A stretch of DNA of 64,000 nt from Pseudonocardia sp. HH130630-07 (GCF_001698125.1 NZ_CP013854.1:4650001-4714000), one strand, 5' to 3'. Shown: positions 17,068 to 25,902, counted from the stretch's first letter. Notes: generated from the letters alone by a model not told the origin. Numbers and translations: made by a program.

Positions 17068-17173
17068 GACGAAGGGGAGTACTCCCGAACACGGCGGCAT
17101 CGTCAGTACGGAACCGCGAGCGGATCCCGGTGCCACCGGTCCACGTGTCACGTGGGCGGAGGAGACCTTCAGC
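17068..17173 (+). ncRNA. yybP-ykoY (manganese) riboswitch
   Basis: The two conserved strands of the family are present: GAAGGGGAGTA at 17071-17081 and GGAGACCTTC at 17161-17170. GAAGG pairs with CCTTC to form P1. A GC-rich arm (CGGTGCCACCG) and CACGTGTCACGTG lie between them. Known members bind Mn2+ and sit upstream of TerC/Alx, MntP and P-type ATPase genes; here it precedes a TerC-family gene by 30 nt. Its short distance to the GGAGG ribosome-binding site (17191) suggests translational control. Confidence 0.85.
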
Positions 17174-17203
17174 GCCCCCCCAACCGCGCTGGAGGAAATC
17201 CGC

Positions 17204-18334
17204 ATGAACGTCCCCCTCTGGGTGTGGCTCGCCACGGTCGCCGTGGTCGTCGGCATGCTCGTCTTCGACTTCGTCGGCCACGCCCGCGACCCGCACGAGC
17301 CCACCCTGCGAGAGTCCGCGATCTGGTCGGTCGGCTACATCGCGATCGCCCTGCTGTTCGGCGTCGGTGTCGGTGTGTTCTCCGGCTGGCAGTACGGCGG
17401 CGAGTACATGGCCGGCTGGCTGACCGAGAAGGCGCTGTCGGTCGACAACCTGTTCGTCTTCCTGCTGATCATGACCAGCTTCGCGGTGCCGAAGGTGCAC
17501 CAGCAGAAGGTGCTGCTGATCGGTATCGCGATCGCGATCGTCATGCGCGGTGCGTTCATCGCGGTCGGCGCGGTGATCATCGAGCAGTTCGTCGCCGTCT
17601 TCTACCTGTTCGCGATCATCCTGTTCTGGCTGGCCTGGTCGCAGATCCGCGAGGCGCTGTCGTCGGAGGACAAGGAGTCCGACGCCGGTGACTCCCGGCT
17701 GATCCGGATGGTCCGCCGGGTGCTGCCGACCTCCACCGAGTACGACGGCGCCAACCTCACCACCCGGATCGACGGCAAGCGCCTGCTGACGCCGATGGCC
17801 CTGGTCATCGTGGCGATCGGCCTGACCGACCTGCTGTTCGCGTTCGACTCGATCCCGGCGATCTTCGGCCTGACCCAGGAGCCGTTCCTGGTGTTCACCG
17901 CGAACGCCTTCGCCCTGCTCGGCCTGCGCCAGCTGTACTTCCTCATCGGCGGGCTGCTGGAGCGGCTGATCTACCTGGCGCACGGGCTCTCGGTCATCCT
18001 CGCCTTCATCGGCGTGAAGCTGACCCTGCACGCGCTGCACGAGAACAACGTGCCGTTCATCAACGGGGGACAGCCGGTGCCGGTCCCGGAGGTGCCGATC
18101 TGGCTGTCGCTGCTGGTCATCACCGGGACCATCGCGGTCGCCGCGGTCGCCAGCCTGGTCGTGTCGAGGCGCCGCGCCGCGGCGGGCACCGGTGCGGACG
18201 CGCCGTCGCCCGCGGTGGGCTCCGACGACGACACGACCGGACGGCCCGCGTCCGGGACACCGGACGGCTCCGCCCCGGCGACGACCGACGGCTCCGGCGC
18301 CGATCCGGCCCGCCCGGCCGGCACCCGCCGGTAA
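17204..18334 (+). CDS. TerC/Alx family membrane protein (probable Mn2+ exporter)
   Basis: 376 aa with about nine transmembrane segments. It carries the TerC hallmark acidic motifs in membrane segments: EKALSVDNLFVFLLIM and LTDLLFAFDSIPAIFGL. Alx/TerC proteins export Mn2+ or load exported metalloproteins. A 60-residue Ser/Thr/Pro-rich cytoplasmic tail follows the last helix. ATG at 17204 with GGAGG 8 nt upstream. The upstream yybP-ykoY riboswitch implies induction by Mn2+. The matching importer, MntH, is encoded at 47595-48857. Confidence 0.95.
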   Translation: MNVPLWVWLATVAVVVGMLVFDFVGHARDPHEPTLRESAIWSVGYIAIALLFGVGVGVFSGWQYGGEYMAGWLTEKALSVDNLFVFLLIMTSFAVPKVHQQKVLLIGIAIAIVMRGAFIAVGAVIIEQFVAVFYLFAIILFWLAWSQIREALSSEDKESDAGDSRLIRMVRRVLPTSTEYDGANLTTRIDGKRLLTPMALVIVAIGLTDLLFAFDSIPAIFGLTQEPFLVFTANAFALLGLRQLYFLIGGLLERLIYLAHGLSVILAFIGVKLTLHALHENNVPFINGGQPVPVPEVPIWLSLLVITGTIAVAAVASLVVSRRRAAAGTGADAPSPAVGSDDDTTGRPASGTPDGSAPATTDGSGADPARPAGTRR

Positions 18335-18567
18335 CCGACCCGGCCCCGCCCTTTCCCCGGCCCCGCACCGCTGACCGGACGGTGCAGCTCTCCCCGGCGT
18401 GTCCGGCTGCGGGGGCGGGGGTGCGGGCCGGGGGAGGCGTGCCGGTGGGACGTGGTGAGCCGCTCATCGCTCCGGCACGCGGAGTTTTGTCCGTTTAGCT
18501 ACGATGGGCGGGGTCCGCCGGAGTCTCGGAATCCCTGGTCGCGAGCCGGGGCCGGGGAGGAGGAACC

Positions 18568-18975
18568 ATGTCCGCCACACTGCCGCCCCCGCCGTCGTCG
18601 CAGCCTGCCGACGGGGTACCGGATCCCGACCCGCGGTCCGGGGCCCGCCCGCTCGACCGGGCCGAGGAGCGGGCGCTGTCCGGTCTGGAGGGTGAGCTGC
18701 GCCGGTCGGACCCGGGGCTCGACTCCGAGATGGCCGTCCTCGAGGACTCCGCGCGGTCCGCGGCTCCCGGCGGCTCGGCCGACCGGGTGCTGCAGGCCGT
18801 CGCGGTCGCGGTGATCGTCCTCGTCCTCGTGCCGACGGACTGGCTCGCCGGGTTCCTGTCGTTCGGGCTGCTGCTCGGGGTGCCCGCCGCGATGGCCCTC
18901 ATCGCGGCCCGGGCCCGGCGCGAGGGCATCGCCCGGCGGGACGGTGCCACCGGCGAGGAGCCCCGCGACCGGTGA
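18568..18975 (+). CDS. DUF3040 family membrane protein
   Basis: 135 aa. The DUF3040 pattern LDRAEERALSGLEGELRRSDPGLDSEM (about 29-55) is followed by two transmembrane helices (LQAVAVAVIVLVLVPTDWL, FLSFGLLLGVPAAMALIA). The family is nearly restricted to actinobacteria and its function is unknown. ATG at 18568, with a GGGGAGGAGG ribosome-binding site. The 5' region (18480-18510) has an AT-richer stretch with TACGAT that may be its -10. Confidence 0.88.
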   Translation: MSATLPPPPSSQPADGVPDPDPRSGARPLDRAEERALSGLEGELRRSDPGLDSEMAVLEDSARSAAPGGSADRVLQAVAVAVIVLVLVPTDWLAGFLSFGLLLGVPAAMALIAARARREGIARRDGATGEEPRDR

Positions 18976-19065
18976 CGCACCGGCGCTGACGACGCCGCGG
19001 GTACGGCCGGGCCGACCCGGCGGGCAACGGCCCTCCGCCGCGTCGGACCGGACGCCGGCCCGGGG

Positions 19066-20406
19066 TCAGGCGTCCGGCGCCGCGACGGCGGCCGCGGTCG
19101 GGTCCGTCGTCGTGGCGACGGTGGGCAGGCCGAGGTGCTCGCGCAGCGTCGTCCCGGTGTACTCGGTGCGGAACGAGCCACGCTCCTGCAGCAGCGGCAC
19201 CACCCGGTCGGCGAACTCGTCGAGCCCGCCCGGTGTCACGTGCGGGACGAGGACGTAGCCGTCGGCGGCGTCGGACTGGACGGCGTCGTCGATCGCCGCC
19301 GCGACCGTCGCCGGGGTGCCGACGAAGGTGTGCCGGGCGGTGGTCTCGATGACGGTCTCGCGCAGCGACAGGTTCTTCTCCGCCGCGAGCGCCCGCCACT
19401 GGTCGGCCACGGCCTTCGGGTCGCGGTACTGCCGCACGCTCGCCCGCCCCTTCGAGACCAGCTCGCCCTCGACCGGGTCGAACTCGGGCAGCGGGCCGTC
19501 CGGGTCGCGGCCGGACAGGTCGGTGTTCCAGAGCTGCTCCGCGAACACGATCGCGGTCTGCGGGCTCACCTGCTGGTGCCGCACGACCTCGGCGCGTTCG
19601 GCCGCCTCGGCGTCGGTGTCGCCGAGCACGAACGTGGCCGCCGGGAGGATCTTCAGGTCGTCCCACGCACGGCCGTAGCGGGCGAGGCGGCCCTTCACGT
19701 CGGCGAGGAACGCGCGGCCGGCCGCCGGCTCGGCGTGCCGGGAGAAGATCGCGTCGGCGGACGCGGCCGCGAACTCCCGGCCCTCCTCGGAGTCGCCGGC
19801 CTGCAGGATCACCGGCCGGCCCTGCGGGCTGCGGGGCAGCGCGAACCGCCCGCGGACGTCGAACTGGTCGGAGACGACGTCGAAGGTGCCGCGGTCCTGC
19901 GGCCCGGAGCGCGAGTCCCAGATCGCGGCCGCGGCGGCGAGCTGCTCCTTCGCCCGCGAGTACCGCTTCTCCTTCGGCAGGAAGCCGCCCCGCCGGAAGT
20001 TCTCGCCGGTGAAGGCGTCCCACGAGGTCACGACGTTCCAGGCGGCCCGCCCGCCGGACAGGTGGTCCAGCGAGGCGAACTGGCGGGCCACGTCGTACGG
20101 CTCGGTGAACGTCGAGTTGATCGTCCCGGCCAGCCCCAGCCGCTCGGTGACCGCGGCCAGCGCGTTCAGCACCGTGAAGGTGTCCGGGCGGCCCATCACG
20201 TCGAGGTCGTAGATCTCCCCGCGGTGCTCGCGCAGCCGCAGCCCCTCGGCGAGGAACAGGAAGTCGAACCTCGCCCGCTCCGCGGTGCGGGCGAAGTGTG
20301 CGAACGACTCGAACGCGATGTGGCTCCCGGACGCCGGATCGCTCCACACCGTCGTGTTGTTGACGCCCGGGAAGTGCGCGGCCAGATGGATCTGCTTGCG
20401 CGCCAT
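19066..20406 (-). CDS. NtaA/DmoA-type flavin-dependent monooxygenase
   Basis: 446-aa bacterial-luciferase-like (LLM) monooxygenase of the NtaA/SnaA/DszA group: IHLAAHFPGVNNTTVWSDPASGSHIAFESFAHFARTAERARFDFLFLAEGL at the N-terminus, NVVTSWDAFTGENFRRGG and QAGDSEEGREFAA later. These enzymes use reduced FMN and O2 to cleave C-S or C-N bonds (dimethyl sulfide, dibenzothiophene sulfone, nitrilotriacetate). ATG 20406. It lies 30 nt after the metI-like gene and ends the sulfur operon, which suggests an organosulfur substrate. Confidence 0.93.
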   Translation of the reverse strand: MARKQIHLAAHFPGVNNTTVWSDPASGSHIAFESFAHFARTAERARFDFLFLAEGLRLREHRGEIYDLDVMGRPDTFTVLNALAAVTERLGLAGTINSTFTEPYDVARQFASLDHLSGGRAAWNVVTSWDAFTGENFRRGGFLPKEKRYSRAKEQLAAAAAIWDSRSGPQDRGTFDVVSDQFDVRGRFALPRSPQGRPVILQAGDSEEGREFAAASADAIFSRHAEPAAGRAFLADVKGRLARYGRAWDDLKILPAATFVLGDTDAEAAERAEVVRHQQVSPQTAIVFAEQLWNTDLSGRDPDGPLPEFDPVEGELVSKGRASVRQYRDPKAVADQWRALAAEKNLSLRETVIETTARHTFVGTPATVAAAIDDAVQSDAADGYVLVPHVTPGGLDEFADRVVPLLQERGSFRTEYTGTTLREHLGLPTVATTTDPTAAAVAAPDA

Positions 20407-20436
20407 GTCGGTGCCTCCGGTTCGCGGTACGGGGTC

Positions 20437-21099
20437 CTACCGGTGCAACACCCGCCGCGCGACCGTGTTCCCGGCCAGCTGCGCCAGCTGCACGATGACC
20501 ACGATGACGGCGACGGTCAGCAGCGTGACCGGCCAGTTGAACTGCTGGTAGCCGTAGGCGATCGCGAAGTCGCCCAGCCCGCCGCCGCCCACGTACCCGG
20601 CCATCGCCGACATGTCGACCACGGCGATGAAGGTGAACGTGTAGCCGAGCACCAGGGGCGCCAGCGCCTCGGGCACCAGCACGCTCCAGACGATCCGGAA
20701 CCGGCTCGCCCCCATCGCCCGCGCGGCCTCCACGACGGCCGGGTCGACCGACACCAGGTTCTGCTCGACGATCCGACCGATGAAGAACGTCGCCATCGCG
20801 ACCATCGGGAACAGCACCGAGCGGGTGCCGATCGTCGTGCCCATCACCAGCAGCGTCAGCGGGCCGACGGCGGTGATGAAGATGATGAACGGGATCGGCC
20901 GCACCAGGTTCACCAGCACGTTGAGCACGCCGAACACCGCGCGGTTGGCGAACAGGCCACCGGCCCGGGTGGTGTGCAGCGCGACGCCGAGCAGCAGGCC
21001 CAGCACGCCCGCGAGCAGCATCGTCCAGAACACCATGTAGACGGTCTGGGCGAGGGCCAGCCAGAGCACCGGCTGCAGTGTGGTCCAGTCGGTGTTCAT
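20437..21099 (-). CDS. metI: Methionine-type ABC transporter permease (MetI)
   Basis: 220 aa with five transmembrane helices and the EAA-like cytoplasmic loop VEAARAMGASRFRIVWSVLVPEALAPL. N-terminus MNTDWTTLQPVLWLALAQTVYMVFWTMLLAG is typical of MetI. ATG 21099 overlaps the metN stop (ATGA). With MetN and MetQ it forms a D/L-methionine or related organosulfur importer. Confidence 0.93.
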   Translation of the reverse strand: MNTDWTTLQPVLWLALAQTVYMVFWTMLLAGVLGLLLGVALHTTRAGGLFANRAVFGVLNVLVNLVRPIPFIIFITAVGPLTLLVMGTTIGTRSVLFPMVAMATFFIGRIVEQNLVSVDPAVVEAARAMGASRFRIVWSVLVPEALAPLVLGYTFTFIAVVDMSAMAGYVGGGGLGDFAIAYGYQQFNWPVTLLTVAVIVVIVQLAQLAGNTVARRVLHR

Positions 21100-22160
21100 G
21101 CGGGCTCCGTCACCCGGGCGGTCCGGGACAGCTCGTCGATACAGGACTGCACGGCCGGGTCGTCGCCGGTCAGCTGCAGGGTGAGGCTCCCGACCGGGCG
21201 CCCGGCCAGCTCCCGGACGCCGCCGTGCACGACGGTGCCGCGCACCCCGTGCCCGGCCGGGACCCGGGAGATCGCGTCCAGGGTCTCGGCGGCCGGGGCA
21301 CCGGCCCCGCCGACCGCGACGGTCACCAGCCGTCCGGGGTGGCGTGCGCGCAGCCGGGCCACCGTCTCCGCGGACGGCTCGTCGTGCCGGACGCCGTGCA
21401 CGAACCGGGCGGTCGCCGGGTGCGACGGCGCGGCGAACACGTCGTACACGTCGCCCTGCTCGATGACCGCGCCGCGTTCCATCACCACGACCCGGTCGCA
21501 GATCGCCGCGACCACCTCCATCTCGTGGGTGATCACCACGACCGTGGTCCCCAGCTCGCGGTTGACCCGGCGCAGCAGCGCGAGGACCTCGCGGGTGGTC
21601 TCCGGGTCGAGCGCGCTGGTGGCCTCGTCGGCCAGCAGGATCGACGGCGACGTCGCGAGCGCCCGCGCGATGCCGACCCGCTGCTTCTGCCCGCCGGAGA
21701 GCCGGGCCGGGTAGCGCCCGGCGAGCTCGGACAGCCCGACGAACTCCAGCAGCTCCGCGACCCGCGCCCGGCGTGACTCCCGGGACCAGCCCGCGACCCG
21801 CAGCGGGTAGCCGACGTTGCCGGCCACCGTGCGGGAGTTCAGCAGCGCGAACTGCTGGAAGATCATCCCGACGTCGGCGCGCAGCTCGCGCAGGCCCCGC
21901 TCGGTCAGCTCCGAGGTGACCCGGTCCCGCACCGTGACGGTGCCCGACGTCGGCAGCTCCAGGGCGTTGATCATCCGGACCAGGGTCGACTTCCCCGCCC
22001 CCGACCAGCCGATCACGCCGGTGATCCCGCCCTCGGTGACGTCGAGGTCCACCGAGTCGACCGCGGTCACGGCGGCCGCCCCGGAGCCCCGGCGGGCGGC
22101 GAAGGTGCGGGTCGCGCCGGAGAACGAGATGACCACCGGCGGAGCGGCCGCCGTGCTCAT
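21096..22160 (-). CDS. metN: Methionine ABC transporter ATP-binding protein (MetN)
   Basis: 354 aa. Walker A GWSGAGKST, Q-loop MIFQQFALLNSRTV, signature LSGGQKQRVGIARAL, Walker B ILLADEATSALDPETT. A C-terminal NIL-like domain of about 90 residues (ETVARLRARHPGRLVTVAVGG and onward) is the regulatory domain that binds methionine in MetN. Its ATG overlaps the metQ stop by one base (TGATG). Confidence 0.95.
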   Translation of the reverse strand: MSTAAAPPVVISFSGATRTFAARRGSGAAAVTAVDSVDLDVTEGGITGVIGWSGAGKSTLVRMINALELPTSGTVTVRDRVTSELTERGLRELRADVGMIFQQFALLNSRTVAGNVGYPLRVAGWSRESRRARVAELLEFVGLSELAGRYPARLSGGQKQRVGIARALATSPSILLADEATSALDPETTREVLALLRRVNRELGTTVVVITHEMEVVAAICDRVVVMERGAVIEQGDVYDVFAAPSHPATARFVHGVRHDEPSAETVARLRARHPGRLVTVAVGGAGAPAAETLDAISRVPAGHGVRGTVVHGGVRELAGRPVGSLTLQLTGDDPAVQSCIDELSRTARVTEPA

Positions 22161-23044
22161 CAGCCGGCCCGCAGCTGCTGCTCGATGCCGGCCAGGGTCT
22201 GCTGCAGGTCCTCCGGGGTGTTGTCCCGGAAGACCCCGTCCGCGCCGAGGTCCTTGCGCGCCGCGTCGAGCACCTGCTGGTCGTGGTAGATCCGGACCAG
22301 CGTCGCGTAGGCCGGGTCCTGGGCCTGATCGGCCCGGGCGACGAACAGGTTGATGTAGGGCTTCGCGGCGTCGGAGTCCGGGTCCTCGCCGTAGAGCACC
22401 TGGTCCGCGGTCAGGTTCGCCGCGGTCGCGAAGTTGTTGTTGACGATCGCCCCGTCGGCGCTCGGCAGGTTCGCCGCGGTCTGGGCGGCGTCGACCGGCG
22501 TCACCGTGACCTTCGAGGCCGCCCGGTCGACGTCGGCGGGCGTCGAGGTCGTGGTGCCGCCGTCGGTGAGCTTCAGCAGCCCGGCGGACTGCAGCACGTT
22601 CAGCGCCCTGGCCTGGTTGACGGCGTCGTTCGGGATCACGATCTGGCCGCCCTGGGGGACCTGCGCGAGATCGGTGTGCTTCGTCGAGTACAGCGGCAGC
22701 GGGTAGACCGCGGTCGCCCCGATCGGGACCAGCGTGTCGTCGTTCTGGACGTTGTAGTTGGCCAGGTACTGCAGGTGCTGGAACTGGTTCAGGTCGAGCT
22801 GACCCTGCGACAGCGCCGGGTTCGGCTGGTTGTAGTCGGTGAAGTTGACCAGCTCGACCGTGATGCCCTCGGCGGCGGCCTTCCCGGTGAAGGTGTTCCA
22901 GTAGGGCTCCGCGGCGTCGGCCACGCCGATCCGGACGGTCCGGGTGTCCCCGTCACCCCCGGAGCCCGACTCACCGGGTGCGGCGCAGCCCACGGCGAGG
23001 ACGACGGCGGGGATCAACACGGTCAGCGCACGCAACAGGCGCAT
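22160..23044 (-). CDS. metQ: Methionine-type substrate-binding lipoprotein (MetQ)
   Basis: 294 aa. Lipoprotein signal peptide LLRALTVLIPAVVLAVGCAAPG with the lipobox Cys at about residue 19. The NlpA/MetQ family pattern follows: VELVNFTDYNQPNPALSQGQLDLNQFQHLQYLANYN. It binds the imported ligand outside the membrane for MetNI. ATG 23044 with GAGAGGAA upstream. It has its own 316-bp upstream region with a probable promoter, so metQNI may also be transcribed separately from ssu. Confidence 0.94.
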   Translation of the reverse strand: MRLLRALTVLIPAVVLAVGCAAPGESGSGGDGDTRTVRIGVADAAEPYWNTFTGKAAAEGITVELVNFTDYNQPNPALSQGQLDLNQFQHLQYLANYNVQNDDTLVPIGATAVYPLPLYSTKHTDLAQVPQGGQIVIPNDAVNQARALNVLQSAGLLKLTDGGTTTSTPADVDRAASKVTVTPVDAAQTAANLPSADGAIVNNNFATAANLTADQVLYGEDPDSDAAKPYINLFVARADQAQDPAYATLVRIYHDQQVLDAARKDLGADGVFRDNTPEDLQQTLAGIEQQLRAG

Positions 23045-23360
23045 CGGGGTTCCTCTCGGTCCCGTCCCGGCGGGCGGATCGCGCCGGCGGGGACGGAACG
23101 GTGGTGCGGGGGAGCGTGCCGGGGTCGCGCCGGCACCCGCCGGGGCGGGTGCGCGACGTGGTCCGGGGCGCCGGGCGGGAACGGGTGTCCCGGGGGCACG
23201 ACCGGGACCGGGCCGCCGGACCGGGCCGCTCCCGGGTGCGGGGCGGACCGATCCGGCGGGGCGGTCGGCACGGAGATCGAAACTACAGCGGGCGGATCGG
23301 GGACACCGGGTCGCCGCGACGAAGCTCACGAACCGGGCACGGGCCGGGCCCCGCCGGGCC
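23045..23360. promoter_or_regulatory. Intergenic region upstream of metQ with promoter and possible uORF
   Basis: No gene in the usual sense. On the minus strand TAGTTT (23285-23280) is a good -10. A GTG at 23271, 8 nt downstream, opens an 82-codon Pro-rich reading frame that overlaps the first 22 nt of metQ and ends with three Cys codons in its last five residues. I see no SAM-I, SAM-II or SAM-IV riboswitch motif here. Confidence 0.45.
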
Positions 23361-24329
23361 TCAGGGCCCGACCGGTGCCCCGACGTCCTCGATCACCGCG
23401 CCGACGTCGACCCGCTCGCGGAGCACGCCGTAGTCGGCGTACCGGTCGGCGACGCCCTGCAGCTCGGCCGTCAGCTCGGGGGTGAGCGGCTCGGACGCGC
23501 GCAACGCCCGCTCCGCCATGAGGTCCGCGACCGCGGCCGGCCGGTCGGTCAGCTCGCCGTAGATCCGGGCGTTCTCCTGCGGGTTGTCCCGGGCCCACTG
23601 CAGGGCCCGGCCGTAGCGCTCGGTGAAGTCGGCCAGCGCGGCCCGGGTGTCCGGGTCGTCGAGCGCCGCGGTGTTCGCGTCGAGGAAGGTCAGGCCGGTG
23701 CCGAGCCCCTTCGCGTCGCGCAGCACCCGGGCGCCGGACTCCTGCTGGGCGACGGCGGTGTACGGGTCCCATGTGGACCAGGCGTCGATCGCGCCGGAGT
23801 TCATGGCGGCGGCCGCGTCGACCGGCTGCAGGAACGAGATGGTCACCTCGTCCGGCCGCACCCCGGCCTCCTCCAGGGCACGCAGCAGCAGGTAGTGCCC
23901 GATGCTGCCCTGGGTGGTCGGCGAGACGGTCCTCCCGCGCAGGTCGGCGACCGAGCGGATCGGCGAGTCCTTCCCGACGAGCAGGGCGAGCCCGCCCTGG
24001 CTCGGCGACCGGGTCGCCTCGACGATCCGGATCCGGTCGGTCGACGACAGCGCGGTGAGCGTCGGCGCGTCACCGGCGATGCCGAGGTCGATCGCCTCCC
24101 CGCGCAACGCCTCCAGCAGCGGGGCGGCGGCCGGGAACTGGCTCCACTCGACCCGGTACGGGCTGCCGTCGAGCGCCCCGGACGCCTCGACCAGTGCCTG
24201 CTGGATCCCGGCCTGGTCGCCGACCCGCAGCGTCACCGGCCCGTCGTCGGCCCCGGCCCCGCCGGAGCAGCCGGCGAGCACCAGCGCGAGCGTGGTGAGC
24301 AGCGCGGGGGCGAGGAGACGGCGGGTCAC
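23361..24329 (-). CDS. Sulfonate/nitrate-type ABC substrate-binding lipoprotein (SsuA-like)
   Basis: 322 aa. Lipoprotein signal LLAPALLTTLALVLAGCSGG with the lipobox Cys at about residue 21. The NMT1/SsuA fold follows: VGDQAGIQQALVEASGAL, YRVEWSQFPAAAPLLEAL, IDLGIAGDAPTL, IDAWSTWDPYTAVAQ. It delivers alkanesulfonates or related sulfur compounds to the SsuBC pair encoded upstream in the operon. GTG 24329 overlaps the cupin stop. Confidence 0.92.
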   Translation of the reverse strand: MTRRLLAPALLTTLALVLAGCSGGAGADDGPVTLRVGDQAGIQQALVEASGALDGSPYRVEWSQFPAAAPLLEALRGEAIDLGIAGDAPTLTALSSTDRIRIVEATRSPSQGGLALLVGKDSPIRSVADLRGRTVSPTTQGSIGHYLLLRALEEAGVRPDEVTISFLQPVDAAAAMNSGAIDAWSTWDPYTAVAQQESGARVLRDAKGLGTGLTFLDANTAALDDPDTRAALADFTERYGRALQWARDNPQENARIYGELTDRPAAVADLMAERALRASEPLTPELTAELQGVADRYADYGVLRERVDVGAVIEDVGAPVGP

Positions 24330-24793
24330 GGTGTGGGCTCCGGATCGGTGAGCGGGGTGAGCGAGGGGAGGTTCACGACGATCCCCTCCTGGGTGCTGCG
24401 CGAGATGACGACGACGGCCGGGTGCTCCGGGTCCGGGTTCTCCTCGCGGTGCGGGACGTAGGGCGGTACGAACACGTAGTCACCCGGTTCGGTCTGCAGC
24501 ACGACCTCGCCGGAGCCGTCGTGGAAGACGAACCGGGGCCGCCCGCTGACGACGTAGATCGAGGTCTCGGCCTCGCCGTGGTGGTGGTCGCCGGAGTTCG
24601 TCGCCGGGGCCACGTGCGTCTCGCCGGTCCACAGCTTCGACGAGCCGACGGTGCGGCCGCTGACCGCCTCGCGGCGGCGCATCCCGCTGGTCTGGGCGGT
24701 GTCACCGGTGAGGTCGGCGCCGCGGACGAGGTGCACCCTCGCGTGCGCCGGGACGCCTGCGTGCAGGTCGGGGTGGAAGTCGTCGGTACTCAT
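24326..24793 (-). CDS. Cupin domain protein
   Basis: 155 aa, a single cupin barrel. Metal-site motif 1 HHHGEAETSIYVVSG and motif 2 GDYVFVPPYVPHREEN supply the His/Glu/His ligands, so it probably binds Fe2+ or another metal. ATG 24793 overlaps the hydrolase-Rrf2 fusion stop, and its 3' end overlaps ssuA. It may be a thiol- or sulfonate-processing dioxygenase or an isomerase; the sequence alone does not decide. Confidence 0.9.
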   Translation of the reverse strand: MSTDDFHPDLHAGVPAHARVHLVRGADLTGDTAQTSGMRRREAVSGRTVGSSKLWTGETHVAPATNSGDHHHGEAETSIYVVSGRPRFVFHDGSGEVVLQTEPGDYVFVPPYVPHREENPDPEHPAVVVISRSTQEGIVVNLPSLTPLTDPEPTP

Positions 24794-25902
24794 CGTGGGG
24801 ATCGCTCCAGAACGGTCAGGGTGTGTGCGGTGAGGAACTCGGCCACGGTGCGCTCCAGGTCGGCCCACAGCGCGGCGGCCGGTCCGGTGTCGCGCAGCGT
24901 GGCGAGCGCGCCCTCGGTCGCGCGGACGACGTCGGCGACGGTGATCTCCCCCGCCGGGCGGGCCAGCCGGTAGCCGCCCTCGCAACCGCGCCGGCTGGCG
25001 ACCAGCCCCGCCCGGCGGAGCTGCAGCATGACGTTGACCAGCGAGTTCAGCGGGACGCCGCGGGCGCGGGAGATCGCGTCGCAGGTGACGGTGCCGCCGT
25101 CGGCGTCGACCAGCTCGGCGAGCGCGTGCAGGGCGTGGTCGAGCCGGGCGGACACGTTCAGCGGCGCGGCCCGGCGGGCCCGGGCCGCCGCGGGCACCGG
25201 CGCGGCCGGAGCGGTGGGCCCGGCCGGGTCGGTGAACCGGGCGCCCTTCGCCAGGCGTTCCAGGAACAGCACGAGCCGGGCGGCGACGATCCGGTGGAAC
25301 TGGTCGTTCAGCACGTCGTGCACCCCGTCGGCGACGACGGCGACCTCGTCGCCGGCCCGCGCGAGCCCGCGGACGGCCGCGACCGGTGCTATCGGGTCGG
25401 CGTCGCCGTGCAGCCAGAGCACCGGCAGGGCGGGCAGCGGGTCGGCGGGCACCGGCGGCGGCGGACCGCTGAGCGCGCCCCAGCCGAACTCGGGATCGGC
25501 CTCCAGCACGCCGCGGTGCACCGGGCAGGCCGTGCGGGCGTCGAGCTCGCCCGCGTGGTCGCCGGGGCCGGGTGCGGACCCCGGACTGCCCGCCGGTAGC
25601 CCGGCGAGCACGAGCCCGTCCGCCCCGACGGTGCCGCCGGCGGCGAGTGCCCAGGCCCGCAGCGCACCGGTGTCCGAGCCGAGCAGCACCCGGGCCCCGG
25701 TGACACCGTCGAGCACGGCCGCGATCTCCTCGTCGGCGGCGGCCGGGGACACCGCGGCGACGGTCCAGCCGTCGGCGGCGAGCCTGCGGCCGAGCCGGGC
25801 GTAGATCCCCGGGTGCTCGCCGCGCCCGGAGAGGACGGCGACGGTGCCCCGGGAGACCCCCTCCGGTGCCCGGACGACCGCGCCGGTCGCGGGAGCGCTC
25901 AC
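24790..25902 (-). CDS. Alpha/beta-hydrolase-like domain fused to an Rrf2 regulator
   Basis: 370 aa, two domains. Residues 1-215: alpha/beta-hydrolase-like, with VLLGSDTGALRAWALA where the nucleophile elbow would be (G-S-D-T-G), VLWLHGDADPIAPVAAV for the acid and VADGVHDVLNDQFH for the His. Residues about 250-335: Rrf2 winged helix (SARLDHALHALAELVDADGG, VPLNSLVNVMLQLRRAGLVASRRGCEGGYRLAR, ITVADVVRATEG). Rrf2 proteins (CymR, IscR, NsrR) sense cysteine status, Fe-S clusters or NO. There is only one Cys (in GCEGG) in the Rrf2 part, so no IscR-like cluster. GTGA overlap with the LLM gene. Probably links hydrolysis or sensing of an ester to sulfur-operon control; unusual architecture. Confidence 0.88.
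   Translation of the reverse strand: MSAPATGAVVRAPEGVSRGTVAVLSGRGEHPGIYARLGRRLAADGWTVAAVSPAAADEEIAAVLDGVTGARVLLGSDTGALRAWALAAGGTVGADGLVLAGLPAGSPGSAPGPGDHAGELDARTACPVHRGVLEADPEFGWGALSGPPPPVPADPLPALPVLWLHGDADPIAPVAAVRGLARAGDEVAVVADGVHDVLNDQFHRIVAARLVLFLERLAKGARFTDPAGPTAPAAPVPAAARARRAAPLNVSARLDHALHALAELVDADGGTVTCDAISRARGVPLNSLVNVMLQLRRAGLVASRRGCEGGYRLARPAGEITVADVVRATEGALATLRDTGPAAALWADLERTVAEFLTAHTLTVLERSPR

Noticed and set aside
23045..23360. SAM riboswitch upstream of metQ
   Set aside because: Neither the S-box GCAACC/GGTGCT order nor a SAM-IV core could be found.
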